Below are positions 43,609 through 51,853 of a stretch of DNA of 64,000 nucleotides, in pieces. How positions within the stretch are numbered: position 1 is the stretch's first letter; every line of letters begins with the position of its first letter. The stretch comes from Gemmobacter lutimaris (lineage in GTDB: Bacteria > Pseudomonadota > Alphaproteobacteria > Rhodobacterales > Rhodobacteraceae): assembly GCF_003570715.1 (NCBI RefSeq), contig NZ_QXXQ01000003.1, positions 334,944-398,943 on the forward strand. The letters are read 5' to 3'. A program made the position numbers and the translations under genes. The notes beneath the pieces are model-generated. The model did not search any database and was not told the DNA's origin. It saw only the letters and a program-made list of their open reading frames with translations.

Positions 43609-43631
43609 CCCGCGAGGGATTACCTCGCGGG
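43609..43631 (+). terminator. Hairpin between fhs and the chorismate mutase gene
   Basis: A nine-pair stem CCCGCGAGG/CCTCGCGGG with a five-base loop is followed by AAACTC and not a T-run. It may reduce read-through from fhs or protect its mRNA. Confidence 0.4.
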
Positions 43632-43650
43632 AAACTCACTGGAGGTTGCG

Positions 43651-43944
43651 ATGAAGGCCCCGTCCGACTGCCATAGCATGACCGAACTGCGCGCCGAAAT
43701 CGACGCGCTTGACGCTCAGATCGTGGCACTCTTCAAGCGGCGGTCCGGTTACATCGACCGGGCCGCCGAACTCAAACCCGCCGAGGGGCTGCCCGCCCGG
43801 ATCGACGCGCGCGTCGAGGAGGTTGTGGCCAAGGTCCGTGCGAGGGCCGAGGCCGAGGGGCTGGACCCGGCGCTGATCGAATCGCTCTGGCGGCAGTTGA
43901 TCGACTGGTCGATCGCCCGCGAGGAAAAAGTGCTGGGGGCCTGA
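43651..43944 (+). CDS. AroQ-type chorismate mutase family protein
   Basis: The 97-residue all-helical protein matches the AroQ domain: LRAEIDALDAQIVALFKRRSGYIDRAAELK with the conserved Arg and Lys that hold chorismate, and a C-terminal helix with IESLWRQLIDWSIAREE. Some single-domain members act as isochorismate pyruvate lyases. It has no pheA or tyrA partner here but lies between fhs and folD. Chorismate is the precursor of the p-aminobenzoate part of folate, so a folate link is possible but unproven. GGAGG lies before the ATG. Confidence 0.82.
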   Translation: MKAPSDCHSMTELRAEIDALDAQIVALFKRRSGYIDRAAELKPAEGLPARIDARVEEVVAKVRARAEAEGLDPALIESLWRQLIDWSIAREEKVLGA

Positions 43945-43961
43945 CCCCCGAAGGGTCGGAA

Positions 43962-44840
43962 ATGACGGCAACCCTGATTGACGGCAAGGCCATTGCGGCC
44001 CGCATGGTGGAAGAGGTCCGCGCCGAGGCGACAGAGCTTGCCGCGAAGGGCTGGGCGCCAAGGCTGGTTTCCATCTCGGTAGGCGATGTGGCGGCGGCGG
44101 AACTCTATGTCCGAAACCAGCAACGGCAGGCCGAGGCTGCGGGACTGGCGTTCGAGGCGCGCAATTATCCTGAAACCATCAGCCTTGAGCAATTGACCGG
44201 CGTGATGATCGGCCTGAACGCCGATCCGCGGGTCAATGGCATCATCATACAGCGGCCGCTTCCGACGCATATCCCTGTGAAGGCACTGCAAAAGGCCGTT
44301 CACCCGCTGAAGGATGTCGAGGGGATGCACCCTTCCTCCATCGGCAATATCGTTTACAATGATCTGGCGCTTGGCCCCTGCACCGCTGTCGCGGCGGTGG
44401 AGATACTGAAGACGCTGCCCCTGAACATCGAGGGGCTGGACGTCTGTGTGATCGGTCATAGCGAGATCGTGGGCAAGCCCATCGCCTTTCTGATGATGGG
44501 GCTGGGGGCCACGGTCACCGTCTGCCACCACATGACCCGGCAGGTGGCGGTTCACAGCCGCGCCGCCGATGCGGTCTTCGTTGCGGTGGGCAAGCCCGGC
44601 CTTGTCACCGGCGAGATGCTGAAGCCCGGTGCCGCGCTGATCGACATCGGCATCAACCGGGTCGAAGGCAAGACCGTGGGTGACGCCGATTTCGAAAGCT
44701 GCGCCAAGGTTGCGGGCTGGATCACCCCGGTTCCCGGTGGTGTCGGTCCGGTGACGGTGGCGACCCTTCTGAAAAACGCGGTTCTGGCGACCCGCATGCA
44801 AATGGATCATTACAGCGCCGCCTTCGCGGTCGAACGGTAG
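43962..44840 (+). CDS. folD: FolD paralogue 1, catalytic lysine replaced (probable methylene-THF dehydrogenase only)
   Basis: FolD interconverts methylene-, methenyl- and 10-formyl-THF. The 292-residue protein keeps the family fold, the substrate Gln97 (IIIQRPLP) and the NADP loop [11 protein letters not shown], and ends with the usual [11 protein letters not shown]. The catalytic lysine of the Y-x-x-x-K motif is Gln53 ([10 protein letters not shown]), and the DVDG aspartate is Glu120 (KDVEGMHP). These residues are needed for cyclohydrolase activity in the human and E. coli enzymes, so dehydrogenase-only or altered activity is likely. An intact paralogue follows 11 bp downstream. Confidence 0.85.
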   Translation: MTATLIDGKAIAARMVEEVRAEATELAAKGWAPRLVSISVGDVAAAELYVRNQQRQAEAAGLAFEARNYPETISLEQLTGVMIGLNADPRVNGIIIQRPLPTHIPVKALQKAVHPLKDVEGMHPSSIGNIVYNDLALGPCTAVAAVEILKTLPLNIEGLDVCVIGHSEIVGKPIAFLMMGLGATVTVCHHMTRQVAVHSRAADAVFVAVGKPGLVTGEMLKPGAALIDIGINRVEGKTVGDADFESCAKVAGWITPVPGGVGPVTVATLLKNAVLATRMQMDHYSAAFAVER

Positions 44841-44851
44841 GGAGAACGGAC

Positions 44852-45742
44852 ATGACGGCGGCAATCATTGACGGCAAGGCTTTTGCGGCCAAGGTGCGGG
44901 GCGAGGTGGCAGCCCATGTCGCGCGCCTGAAGGAAGAACACGGCATCCAGCCCGGTCTCGCGGTTGTGCTGGTCGGCGAAGACCCGGCGAGCCAGGTCTA
45001 TGTGTCATCGAAAGGCAAGCAGACGGTCGAGGCTGGCATGGCCTCGTTCGAGCACAAGCTGGAGGCTGATACCTCGGAGGCTGATCTGCTGGCGTTGATC
45101 GACCGGCTGAACAAGGATCCGAAGGTGCATGGTATCCTCGTGCAATTGCCGCTGCCGGGGCATCTGAACTCTGAGCTGGTGATCAACTCGATCGACCCTG
45201 CCAAGGATGTGGATGGCTTCCACATCTCGAACGTGGGCCTGCTGGGCACCGGGCAGAAAAGCATGGTGCCCTGCACGCCGCTCGGCTGTCTGATGATGCT
45301 GCGCGACCATCACGGCAAGCTTGCGGGCATGAATGCGGTCGTGGTGGGCCGGTCCAACATCGTCGGCAAGCCGATGGCGCAACTGCTGCTGGGCGACAGT
45401 TGCACCGTGACCATCGCGCATAGCCGCACCAAGGATCTGGCCGCCGTCTGCCGTGGCGCCGACATCCTCGTCGCCGCCGTCGGTCGCCCCGAGATGATTA
45501 CCGGCGAGTTCGTGAAACCCGGCGCCACCGTGATCGACGTGGGTATCAACCGCATCGAACGCGACGGCAAGACCAAGCTGGTTGGCGACGTTGAATTCGC
45601 CTCGGCCGCCGCCGTGGCCGGTGCCATCACCCCGGTGCCCGGCGGTGTCGGGCCGATGACCATTGCTTGCCTTCTGGCCAATACGCTCACCGCCTGTTGC
45701 CGGGCCAACGGGCTTTCAGAGCCGTCCGGCCTGACGGCGTGA
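44852..45742 (+). CDS. folD: Bifunctional methylene-THF dehydrogenase/methenyl-THF cyclohydrolase FolD
   Basis: The 296-residue protein has all catalytic FolD features in E. coli numbering: Tyr50 and Lys54 in [10 protein letters not shown], Gln98 in [10 protein letters not shown], Asp121 in KDVDGFH, the NADP loop [11 protein letters not shown], and [15 protein letters not shown]. It is the normal bifunctional enzyme, converting 10-formyl-THF to methylene-THF or the reverse. Its ATG lies 11 bp after the paralogue. About 40 percent of its residues agree with the first copy by eye, so the duplication is old. Confidence 0.96.
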   Translation: MTAAIIDGKAFAAKVRGEVAAHVARLKEEHGIQPGLAVVLVGEDPASQVYVSSKGKQTVEAGMASFEHKLEADTSEADLLALIDRLNKDPKVHGILVQLPLPGHLNSELVINSIDPAKDVDGFHISNVGLLGTGQKSMVPCTPLGCLMMLRDHHGKLAGMNAVVVGRSNIVGKPMAQLLLGDSCTVTIAHSRTKDLAAVCRGADILVAAVGRPEMITGEFVKPGATVIDVGINRIERDGKTKLVGDVEFASAAAVAGAITPVPGGVGPMTIACLLANTLTACCRANGLSEPSGLTA

Positions 45743-45859
45743 TAAATATATGACGGCCCGCGGTAAACCTGTGGCTTAAATGCATGTCCCGTCCGGGCTG
45801 ACCGGACGGACAGATTGCGCCTCGCTGCGATTGCATCTATCCCTTCGGATAGGTTGTAA

Positions 45860-46669
45860 GTGTTTCTGGTGCAGATGGCTGCTTTCCTCGCCACATTGAT
45901 TGCTGACTTCCGCAGCAGGGTTCCTCTTGTCGCATGGGCAGTGGTTACACTGACCATCGGAATATCGGGTCCTTTCGGAAGCTACGTCGCGCTTGATCTG
46001 CCTGCGCGGCTGCTGTTCTGGGGCGTGATCGCCGCCATGGGCATTTCGGTCGGCGCAGCGATCCGTGCCTTCGTTCATACCGTCATCGGGCTGAGCGACC
46101 TGCAACGCGGGGCGTTTCTTGTGGCGGTGATGTCAACGCTGATCATGACGTTGCCGCTACATGCTCTGGCAGACCGGATGTTCGATCCTGACAAGGCGAC
46201 TGCACCGAACCTGCCGGATATCGCGCTGTTCATATTTGCCACATCGCTTGGCATCGGGGCATTTCGCCATTCGCGCGAGATGCGACCAGAGGAAGAGGCC
46301 AGCACTCTGGTCCCGCTTGCACCGGAACCGCCGGATGACGATTCGCAGGCGGCGCAACTTCCGCGTGTAGTGCAGCGCCTCGACCCTGAGCTGCACGGAC
46401 GTCTGATAGCGATGTCCGTGCGCGATCATTATGTCGATGTCTATACCTCGCAGGGCAAGGGCAGTCTGCTGATGCGGTTTGCGGATGCGATGGACGAAAC
46501 CGGCGAAGAAGAGGGCGTGCAGATTCACCGCTCGCATTGGGTATCCTGGGGAGCCATCAAGGGGGTCGAGCGCGAAGCCGGCCGGATCTGGGTGCGTCTG
46601 TGTCCCGAGTTGCGCCTGCCGGTCAGCCGCACTCACCGCGACAAGCTGGAAGAACGCGGTCTGCTTTGA
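45860..46669 (+). CDS. Membrane-bound LytTR-domain transcriptional regulator
   Basis: The 269-residue protein has four hydrophobic segments in the first half (VPLVAWAVVTLTIGISG, LLFWGVIAAMGISVGAAI, AFLVAVMSTLIMTLPLHAL, DIALFIFATSLGIGAF), a short acidic linker, and a C-terminal LytTR DNA-binding domain (about 165-269). That domain holds LIAMSVRDHYVDVYT, IHRSHWVSWGAIKGVE and LPVSRTHRDKLEERG. Membrane LytTR proteins are thought to sense membrane or extracellular signals without a kinase partner. The GTG start follows the folD pair by 118 bp. The 3' end overlaps pdeM by 37 bp, tail to tail. Confidence 0.87.
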   Translation: MFLVQMAAFLATLIADFRSRVPLVAWAVVTLTIGISGPFGSYVALDLPARLLFWGVIAAMGISVGAAIRAFVHTVIGLSDLQRGAFLVAVMSTLIMTLPLHALADRMFDPDKATAPNLPDIALFIFATSLGIGAFRHSREMRPEEEASTLVPLAPEPPDDDSQAAQLPRVVQRLDPELHGRLIAMSVRDHYVDVYTSQGKGSLLMRFADAMDETGEEEGVQIHRSHWVSWGAIKGVEREAGRIWVRLCPELRLPVSRTHRDKLEERGLL

Positions 46670-47325
46670 GCGGCAGCCGCATAGGGCAGCGCCAGACAGC
46701 GCCGCCCTGTGGCAATCGCCAATGCGTCAGGCCCCATCAAAGCCGCCAGTTCGGTTGCGCCGCAATCCAGCCCGCCGGTGTAAGTGCCATAGGCGGGCAG
46801 GATCAGCCGGGCGGGATCTGACAGCAGGAAACAGGGGCGACGCTGCCCGGCGAGCGTCAGTTTCGGATGATAATGTCCCGAAACCTCGGCGGACGCATCG
46901 GAAGCCGCGATATGGCGAAAGTGCAATCGCCCGATGCGCCTTTCCGCCAAATGGCTGCCGCCGATGGTGCCGGGGCCGGGGTCGTGATTGCCTTCGATCC
47001 ACAACCAGTCCCGCCCCGCCATCAGCCGCAAGAGCCACAGCCGATCTTCCGGCTCCATCTCGTCACTTGCAGCGAGGTCATCAAAGCTGTCGCCCAGACA
47101 GATCACCCGCCTCGCCCCGGTGGTCTCTAGATCGGCGTCAAGCCGCCCCAGCGTCGCCCGCGTCTCATAGGGTGGCAACAGACTCCCGCCGCGCCGCGCC
47201 AGACGTGCCGATTTGCCGAAATGCAGGTCCGATACGACAAGCAGATGCTCTTCCGGCCAATGCAGCGCGCCCGAGGGCAGCGCCCGCAGCGCATGGCCGA
47301 CAAAGGTGAAGGCAAGGGCTTCCAT
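46633..47325 (-). CDS. pdeM: Ligase-associated DNA damage response endonuclease PdeM
   Basis: PdeM is a metallophosphatase-fold protein usually found with the ligase-associated DNA damage response genes (LigD-like ligase, Lhr-type helicase and exonuclease). The 230-residue protein has the calcineurin-like metal motifs VVSDLHFGKS, CLGDSFDD, IEGNHD and SGHYHPK. None of its usual partners are in the window. GGAGG precedes the ATG. It lies behind the aruI operon, with a GAGTATTT element between, and its 3' end overlaps the LytTR gene by 37 bp. Confidence 0.87.
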   Translation of the reverse strand: MEALAFTFVGHALRALPSGALHWPEEHLLVVSDLHFGKSARLARRGGSLLPPYETRATLGRLDADLETTGARRVICLGDSFDDLAASDEMEPEDRLWLLRLMAGRDWLWIEGNHDPGPGTIGGSHLAERRIGRLHFRHIAASDASAEVSGHYHPKLTLAGQRRPCFLLSDPARLILPAYGTYTGGLDCGATELAALMGPDALAIATGRRCLALPYAAAAQSRPRSSSLSR

Positions 47326-47362
47326 GCCTCCGATCTGCCGCAGCGCGGCCCGTTTTGCAACT

Positions 47363-47390
47363 TTGCTTCTTGGCTAAATACTCACCTTTG
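47363..47390 (-). repeat. Intercistronic GAGTATTT element upstream of pdeM
   Basis: On the minus strand GTGAGTATTTAGCCAAGAAG followed by CAAAG resembles the elements before ybgC (GGATATTTTGACCAAGG) and the 62-kb amidohydrolase (GGATATTTAGGAACAG). Here it lies about 38 bases before the ATG and not next to it. Confidence 0.4.
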
Positions 47391-47409
47391 CGACAGCGCC
47401 ACTTGGTAC

Positions 47410-49011
47410 TCAGCGCAGGCTATCGCGCAGCGCCTCGCCATAAAGGATCATGGTGCAATCGCGTCCCGCGGCGGCATCCGCCACAGCGGATCGCATACCA
47501 GCCGCATCCGCCACTCCGATGACCTGCCAGCCGCAGGCGCGCGCGATCGCGCCAAGGTCAGGCGTCAGGATGTCCACACCCAGCGGCGGCACGTTCTGCG
47601 CGATCATGGCGGACTTGATTTCGCCATACCCCTTGTTGTCATAGCACAGCAAGATGACCGGCGCGCAGGCTTCAACGGCCGTGGTCAGTTCGGCCAGCGT
47701 GAATTGCAAGCCGCCATCGCCGATCAGCGCCAGCACCGGCTGCCCTTCGGCCAGTGCGGCGCCAGTCGCGGCGGGCAGGCCGTAGCCGAGCGTACCAAAG
47801 CCGGTGGCCGAGTTGAAATAGCCCCCCGGTCGCCCTGCCGCGAAGCCCATGTTGCCAGCATAGACCGCCTGCGTGCTGTCACCCACGATCAGCGCACCGG
47901 GCAGCGTGTCCCGCAGAAGATCCAGCAAGGCCAGATCGCCGCGAAGTGGCGCAGGCAGGGCGGAAAGTCCGGTTTGCGCGGCGGCGGCGCGGGCGGCGCC
48001 ATCCTGCGTGTCGCGCGGGGTGATGGCGGCAAGCAGCGCGGCTGTGCCTTCACCTGCGTCGCCGGTCAGGATCAGGTCGGGGACCTTGCCGCGATGGGTT
48101 TGCACCGGGTCGATGTCCAGCCGGATCAGCCGTCCGGGGATGGCGAAACCACCATCTTCATACATGTCGTAATCGGTCGGCCCCAGCTCGGTACCCACCG
48201 CCAGCACCACATCCGCCCCGGCGATCAGCGCGCGGGTTTCCGGCATCGAAGCGGTCAGCGTCACCGCCAGCGGATGCCCCGGCGGCAGGATGCCGCGTGC
48301 GTTGGTCGTCATCACCAGCGGCGCATCCAGCGCTTCGGCCAAAGCGGGCAGGGCGGTCGCACGGGTGGCACCGCCGCCTGCAAGGATCACCGGCGCGCGA
48401 GCCGCAGACAGCATCGCCGCCGCCTCGGCCACCGCCGATTGTGCCGGGGCAGGGCGCGGGGTGCGCGCGGGTTTGGGCAGGGGCAGGTGCCCGGCCGGGG
48501 CCAGCATCACGTCGATGGGAAGCTCCAGATGCACGGGCCGCGGGCGGCCACCCTCGAAAAGCGCGAAAGCCTGCGCCAGCGCGGTGGCCAGTTCTTCGGG
48601 GCGGTGAACGGTGCGGCTGAAGGCGCTGACCCCGGCGACCATGGCCTGCTGGTTCGGCAATTCGTGCAGCCAGCCCTCGCCCGAGCCCATGCGGCCATGG
48701 GCGTTGACGGTGGAAATCACCAGCATCGGCACCGAATCCGCGTAGGCCTGCCCCATAGCGGTCAGGATATTCGTCATGCCGGGGCCGGAGATGATGAAAC
48801 ACACGCCCGGCCGCCCACTGGCGCGGGCATAGCCATCGGCCATGAAGCCCGCCCCCTGTTCGTGGCGCGGCGTGACATGGCGGATGCCGCTGCCCGAAAG
48901 GCCACGGTAAAGCTCGATCGTATGCACACCGGGGATGCCGAAAACGGTGTCCACCCCATAGGCGCGCAGGGCCTGCGTCAGCCAGACGCCGGTCGAGATG
49001 TCGGTGCTCAT
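47410..49011 (-). CDS. Thiamine diphosphate-dependent 2-oxo acid decarboxylase, AruI-like (5-guanidino-2-oxopentanoate decarboxylase type)
   Basis: The 533-residue protein is a three-domain ThDP enzyme of the acetolactate synthase/AruI group. The N-terminal pyrimidine domain has VFGIPGVHTIELYRG, HEQGAGFMADGYA and the catalytic Glu. The middle domain follows, and the C-terminal PP domain has the ThDP motif GDGGLQFTLAELTTAV ending in CYDN. The first 80 residues strongly recall AruI, which decarboxylates 2-keto-5-guanidinovalerate in the arginine transaminase pathway. Co-operon transport genes and ureohydrolase-like neighbours support a guanidino substrate. An acetolactate synthase is less likely, since no small subunit is present. 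Confidence 0.75.
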   Translation of the reverse strand: MSTDISTGVWLTQALRAYGVDTVFGIPGVHTIELYRGLSGSGIRHVTPRHEQGAGFMADGYARASGRPGVCFIISGPGMTNILTAMGQAYADSVPMLVISTVNAHGRMGSGEGWLHELPNQQAMVAGVSAFSRTVHRPEELATALAQAFALFEGGRPRPVHLELPIDVMLAPAGHLPLPKPARTPRPAPAQSAVAEAAAMLSAARAPVILAGGGATRATALPALAEALDAPLVMTTNARGILPPGHPLAVTLTASMPETRALIAGADVVLAVGTELGPTDYDMYEDGGFAIPGRLIRLDIDPVQTHRGKVPDLILTGDAGEGTAALLAAITPRDTQDGAARAAAAQTGLSALPAPLRGDLALLDLLRDTLPGALIVGDSTQAVYAGNMGFAAGRPGGYFNSATGFGTLGYGLPAATGAALAEGQPVLALIGDGGLQFTLAELTTAVEACAPVILLCYDNKGYGEIKSAMIAQNVPPLGVDILTPDLGAIARACGWQVIGVADAAGMRSAVADAAAGRDCTMILYGEALRDSLR

Positions 49012-49014
49012 CGG

Positions 49015-49818
49015 TTACTTCGCTTTCCGCAATTGCCAGAGGGTCTTGCCCAGGATCACCGCCACCACGATGGCGATCAGCACCACCGAGATTGCGGCGA
49101 TGGCCGGGTCGATATTGTCGCGCAGCCCCATCCACATCAGCCGCGGCAGCGTCACCGCATTGACCGAGGTGATGAACAGCGTCACGCCGATCTCCTCCCA
49201 TGACAGCACGAAGGTCAGGAACAGCGCGGTCAGCAGGGTAAAGCGGATATTGGGCAGGATCACCCCGAACACCCGCGTCAGCACGCCGGCACCCATGGAC
49301 CGCGCCGCAAGGTCGATGCGGCGGTCAAGCTGCGACAGTGCGACCGAGATCAGCACGACGGCGAAGGGGGCGATCATCACCGCATGGGCCAGCGCCACCC
49401 CGGCCCAGGTGTCATAGGCGACGATGCCGTTCACCTTCGACAGCGTGATGAGGAAGAAATAAAGCGTCAGCGCCGAAACGACCGGCGGCGCCACCATCGG
49501 CAGCAGGGCCAAGCCCATCAACAGCCCGGCAAAACGCGGCTGCAACATCCAGATTCCCAGCGCGAAGGCCGTGGCCAGCGCCGTTGCCACCGCTGAGGCG
49601 ACTAGGCCGATGCGGATGGACAGCCAGATGCCCTCGGCCCAGACCGGCTTGTCGATCAGGCTGCGGTAATGCCGCAGCGACCATTCGGCATCGGGGACAG
49701 ACAGATAGCGGTTCGGGGTAAAGCTGACCGGGATCACCGCGATCAGCGGCATCAGCAGGAACACCGCGATCAGCGCCGCAAGGATCAGCGGGATCGGGCC
49801 GGGGCGAAGCTGGATCAT
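49015..49818 (-). CDS. ABC transporter permease (PotC-like)
   Basis: The 267-residue inner-membrane permease has six hydrophobic segments and the spermidine/putrescine/iron-type EAA loop LAARSMGAGVLTRVFGVILP. Its start overlaps the stop of the other permease by four bases (ATGA), and its stop lies three bases before the AruI-like gene. With the ATPase, binding protein and partner permease it forms a complete polyamine- or opine-type importer for the adjoining catabolic enzymes. Confidence 0.88.
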   Translation of the reverse strand: MIQLRPGPIPLILAALIAVFLLMPLIAVIPVSFTPNRYLSVPDAEWSLRHYRSLIDKPVWAEGIWLSIRIGLVASAVATALATAFALGIWMLQPRFAGLLMGLALLPMVAPPVVSALTLYFFLITLSKVNGIVAYDTWAGVALAHAVMIAPFAVVLISVALSQLDRRIDLAARSMGAGVLTRVFGVILPNIRFTLLTALFLTFVLSWEEIGVTLFITSVNAVTLPRLMWMGLRDNIDPAIAAISVVLIAIVVAVILGKTLWQLRKAK

Positions 49819-50627
49819 CGGGCGGCTCCTTTCGTCTGGCGCAGCATCAAGGCCAGCAGGGCGCCGACGGCGATCATCAGGATCACGCTGATCGCGGCGC
49901 CAAGGCCCCAGTCCGGGCTTTGGAAGATGCGCAGATAGATCAGCTCTGCCACCATCACGCTGCGCCCGCCGCCAAGGATCGCCGGGGTGACGAAGAAACC
50001 CAGTGCGAAGACGAAGACCAGCAGCACGGCGCCAAGGATGCCGCTTTTCGTCATCGGCACGAAAACCTGCCAGAAGATGCGCGCACGGCTGGCCCCCATG
50101 CCGCGCGTGGCCATCAGCACACGCTCATCCACTGCGCGCATCGACGAGGCGAGCGGGAAGACCGCGAAGGGGATCAGGAAATGCACCATCCCCAGCACGA
50201 CGCCAAATTCGTTGCGCACAAGCGTCAAGGGTTCGGAAATGATGCCAATCGTTTGCAGCCAGCCATTGACCAGCCCCTTGTTCGACAGAAGTGCCAGCCA
50301 GCCGAAGGCCCGCGTCAGCACCGAAATCCAGAAGGGGATGAGGATGCACAGTTCCACCACCAGCCGCGCCACCGGACCGCCGCGCACCCAGACCAACGTC
50401 ATCACATAGGCCGCCGCGACCGACAGCACCGTCACCAGCGCGCAGATGCGCAGCGTGCGCCAGACCACCCCCAGCACCAAAGGATCGGTCAGCGCGGTGC
50501 GATACTGCCCAAGGCCGGGTTCGGGCAGGGTCACGCTCCATTGCATGACGCCAAGGAAGGGCACCAGATAGGCCGCGCCGAGCAACAGCAGCAGCGGGCC
50601 AAGCAGCAGGATGTGGCGTGAGGTCAT
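49815..50627 (-). CDS. ABC transporter permease (PotB-like)
   Basis: The 270-residue permease starts with a transmembrane helix (HILLLGPLLLLLGAAYLVPF) and has six segments and the EAA loop LMATRGMGASRARIFWQVFVP. I choose the ATG at 50627. The frame upstream is short and lacks a membrane start. It follows the binding protein gene by 53 bp. Confidence 0.87.
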   Translation of the reverse strand: MTSRHILLLGPLLLLLGAAYLVPFLGVMQWSVTLPEPGLGQYRTALTDPLVLGVVWRTLRICALVTVLSVAAAYVMTLVWVRGGPVARLVVELCILIPFWISVLTRAFGWLALLSNKGLVNGWLQTIGIISEPLTLVRNEFGVVLGMVHFLIPFAVFPLASSMRAVDERVLMATRGMGASRARIFWQVFVPMTKSGILGAVLLVFVFALGFFVTPAILGGGRSVMVAELIYLRIFQSPDWGLGAAISVILMIAVGALLALMLRQTKGAAR

Positions 50628-50680
50628 GGCTATTCCAGTTCTGGGCCGCCCCCGGCACATGGCCGGGGACGGCGAAGGAC

Positions 50681-51796
50681 TCAGGCCGAGATGATCTTGA
50701 GGTATTCGTCCAGCGCCGGGCCGTAGTTTTCTTCATACCACGTCATGTCGAGCGGGATCTGAACCGCGAAATTCGCCGGATCCACGGGGTTATACCGCGC
50801 GTCCTCGGCGGGCAGCATCGCATCCGCTGCCGGATTGGCCGGGCCTTGCCCCAACATGCGGAACATGACGATCTGCTTTTCGGGGTCTTGCGCCGAGGCG
50901 ATGAACTGCATTGCGGCGGCCGTGCCACCCGGATTGCCCTTCACCACACCCATGGCACCGGGCGCGATCAGGCCCTGATCCCAGATGAAGGCCACGTCGC
51001 CCTCGCTGTCTTCCTCGATCAGCTTCGCGCGGGTTGACCAGATCAGCGCCATCGACGCCTCGCCGTTCAGGAGGATCGACTGGCTTTCCGAACCACCACC
51101 CCAGAAGGCCACCACATTGTCCTTGAAGGCGGCGATCTTGTCATGCGCGCGCTTGAGGTCGAGCGGATAAAGCGCATCGGGCGCCACGCCATCGGCCAGC
51201 AACGCCGCCTCCCACATGCCTGCGCCCCATTTATACATACTGCGCTTGCCGGGGAATTTCTCGGTATCGAAGAAATCCGCCATGGATTTCGGCGGGTTGT
51301 CTTTGAACTTCGTCGCATCATAGGCGATGATGTAGCTGTAGAAATAGCTGGAGGCCGAATGGTCCCAGCCGAAGCCGGGGCGCATCTTGCCCTTATCGAC
51401 CACGGTGTAGTCGATTTTCTCCATCATGTCCTTCTTGCCCAAAGCCTCGGCCGAGAAGGGATCGACATCCACGATGTCCCAGGACGGTTTGCCGCTTTCG
51501 ACCTGCGCCGCGATGGCGCCTTCGGTCGGGCCGGAGCCGTCCTGCTTCACGGTGATGCCAGTCGCTTCGAGGAATGCCTTGCCGTAAGCCTCGTCATAGG
51601 CGGTGCCGGCGTCGCCGCCCCAGTTGACGAAGACCAGTTCCTTGGTTTCAGCCATTGCCGGGGTGGCGCGCAGGCCAAGCGCCGATGTGCCCAAAAGCAA
51701 CGCAAGCCCGGTGGTGAAATCGCGGCGCGAGATCTGGCCGCGTTTCAGCCGGGTTTGCAGGATGTCCACGCAGTCACGTTCAAAAGGACCGTTCAT
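50681..51796 (-). CDS. Extracellular solute-binding protein (PotD-like), Tat-exported
   Basis: The 371-residue periplasmic binding protein carries a twin-arginine signal: SRRDFTTGLALLLGTSALGL with an AMA cleavage site near residue 49. The mature part (ELVFVNWGGDAGTAYDEAYG) is typical of the spermidine/putrescine and opine group, with a hinge in DIVDVDPFSAEALG. Export in folded form is unusual for this family. The ligand is probably a polyamine-like or guanidino compound, given the adjoining decarboxylase. Two leader residues before the ATG do not matter for the call. Confidence 0.86.
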   Translation of the reverse strand: MNGPFERDCVDILQTRLKRGQISRRDFTTGLALLLGTSALGLRATPAMAETKELVFVNWGGDAGTAYDEAYGKAFLEATGITVKQDGSGPTEGAIAAQVESGKPSWDIVDVDPFSAEALGKKDMMEKIDYTVVDKGKMRPGFGWDHSASSYFYSYIIAYDATKFKDNPPKSMADFFDTEKFPGKRSMYKWGAGMWEAALLADGVAPDALYPLDLKRAHDKIAAFKDNVVAFWGGGSESQSILLNGEASMALIWSTRAKLIEEDSEGDVAFIWDQGLIAPGAMGVVKGNPGGTAAAMQFIASAQDPEKQIVMFRMLGQGPANPAADAMLPAEDARYNPVDPANFAVQIPLDMTWYEENYGPALDEYLKIISA

Positions 51797-51853
51797 TGCT
51801 ATCTCCCTGTTATTGTTCGGTCTTACAGGTGCCGCCCGTGGCAGGGCGGATCG

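Noticed and set aside
47410..49011. Naming the ThDP enzyme ilvB (acetolactate synthase)
   Set aside because: No small subunit gene lies next to it and the N-terminal segment resembles AruI more. The transport operon context also argues against branched-chain synthesis.
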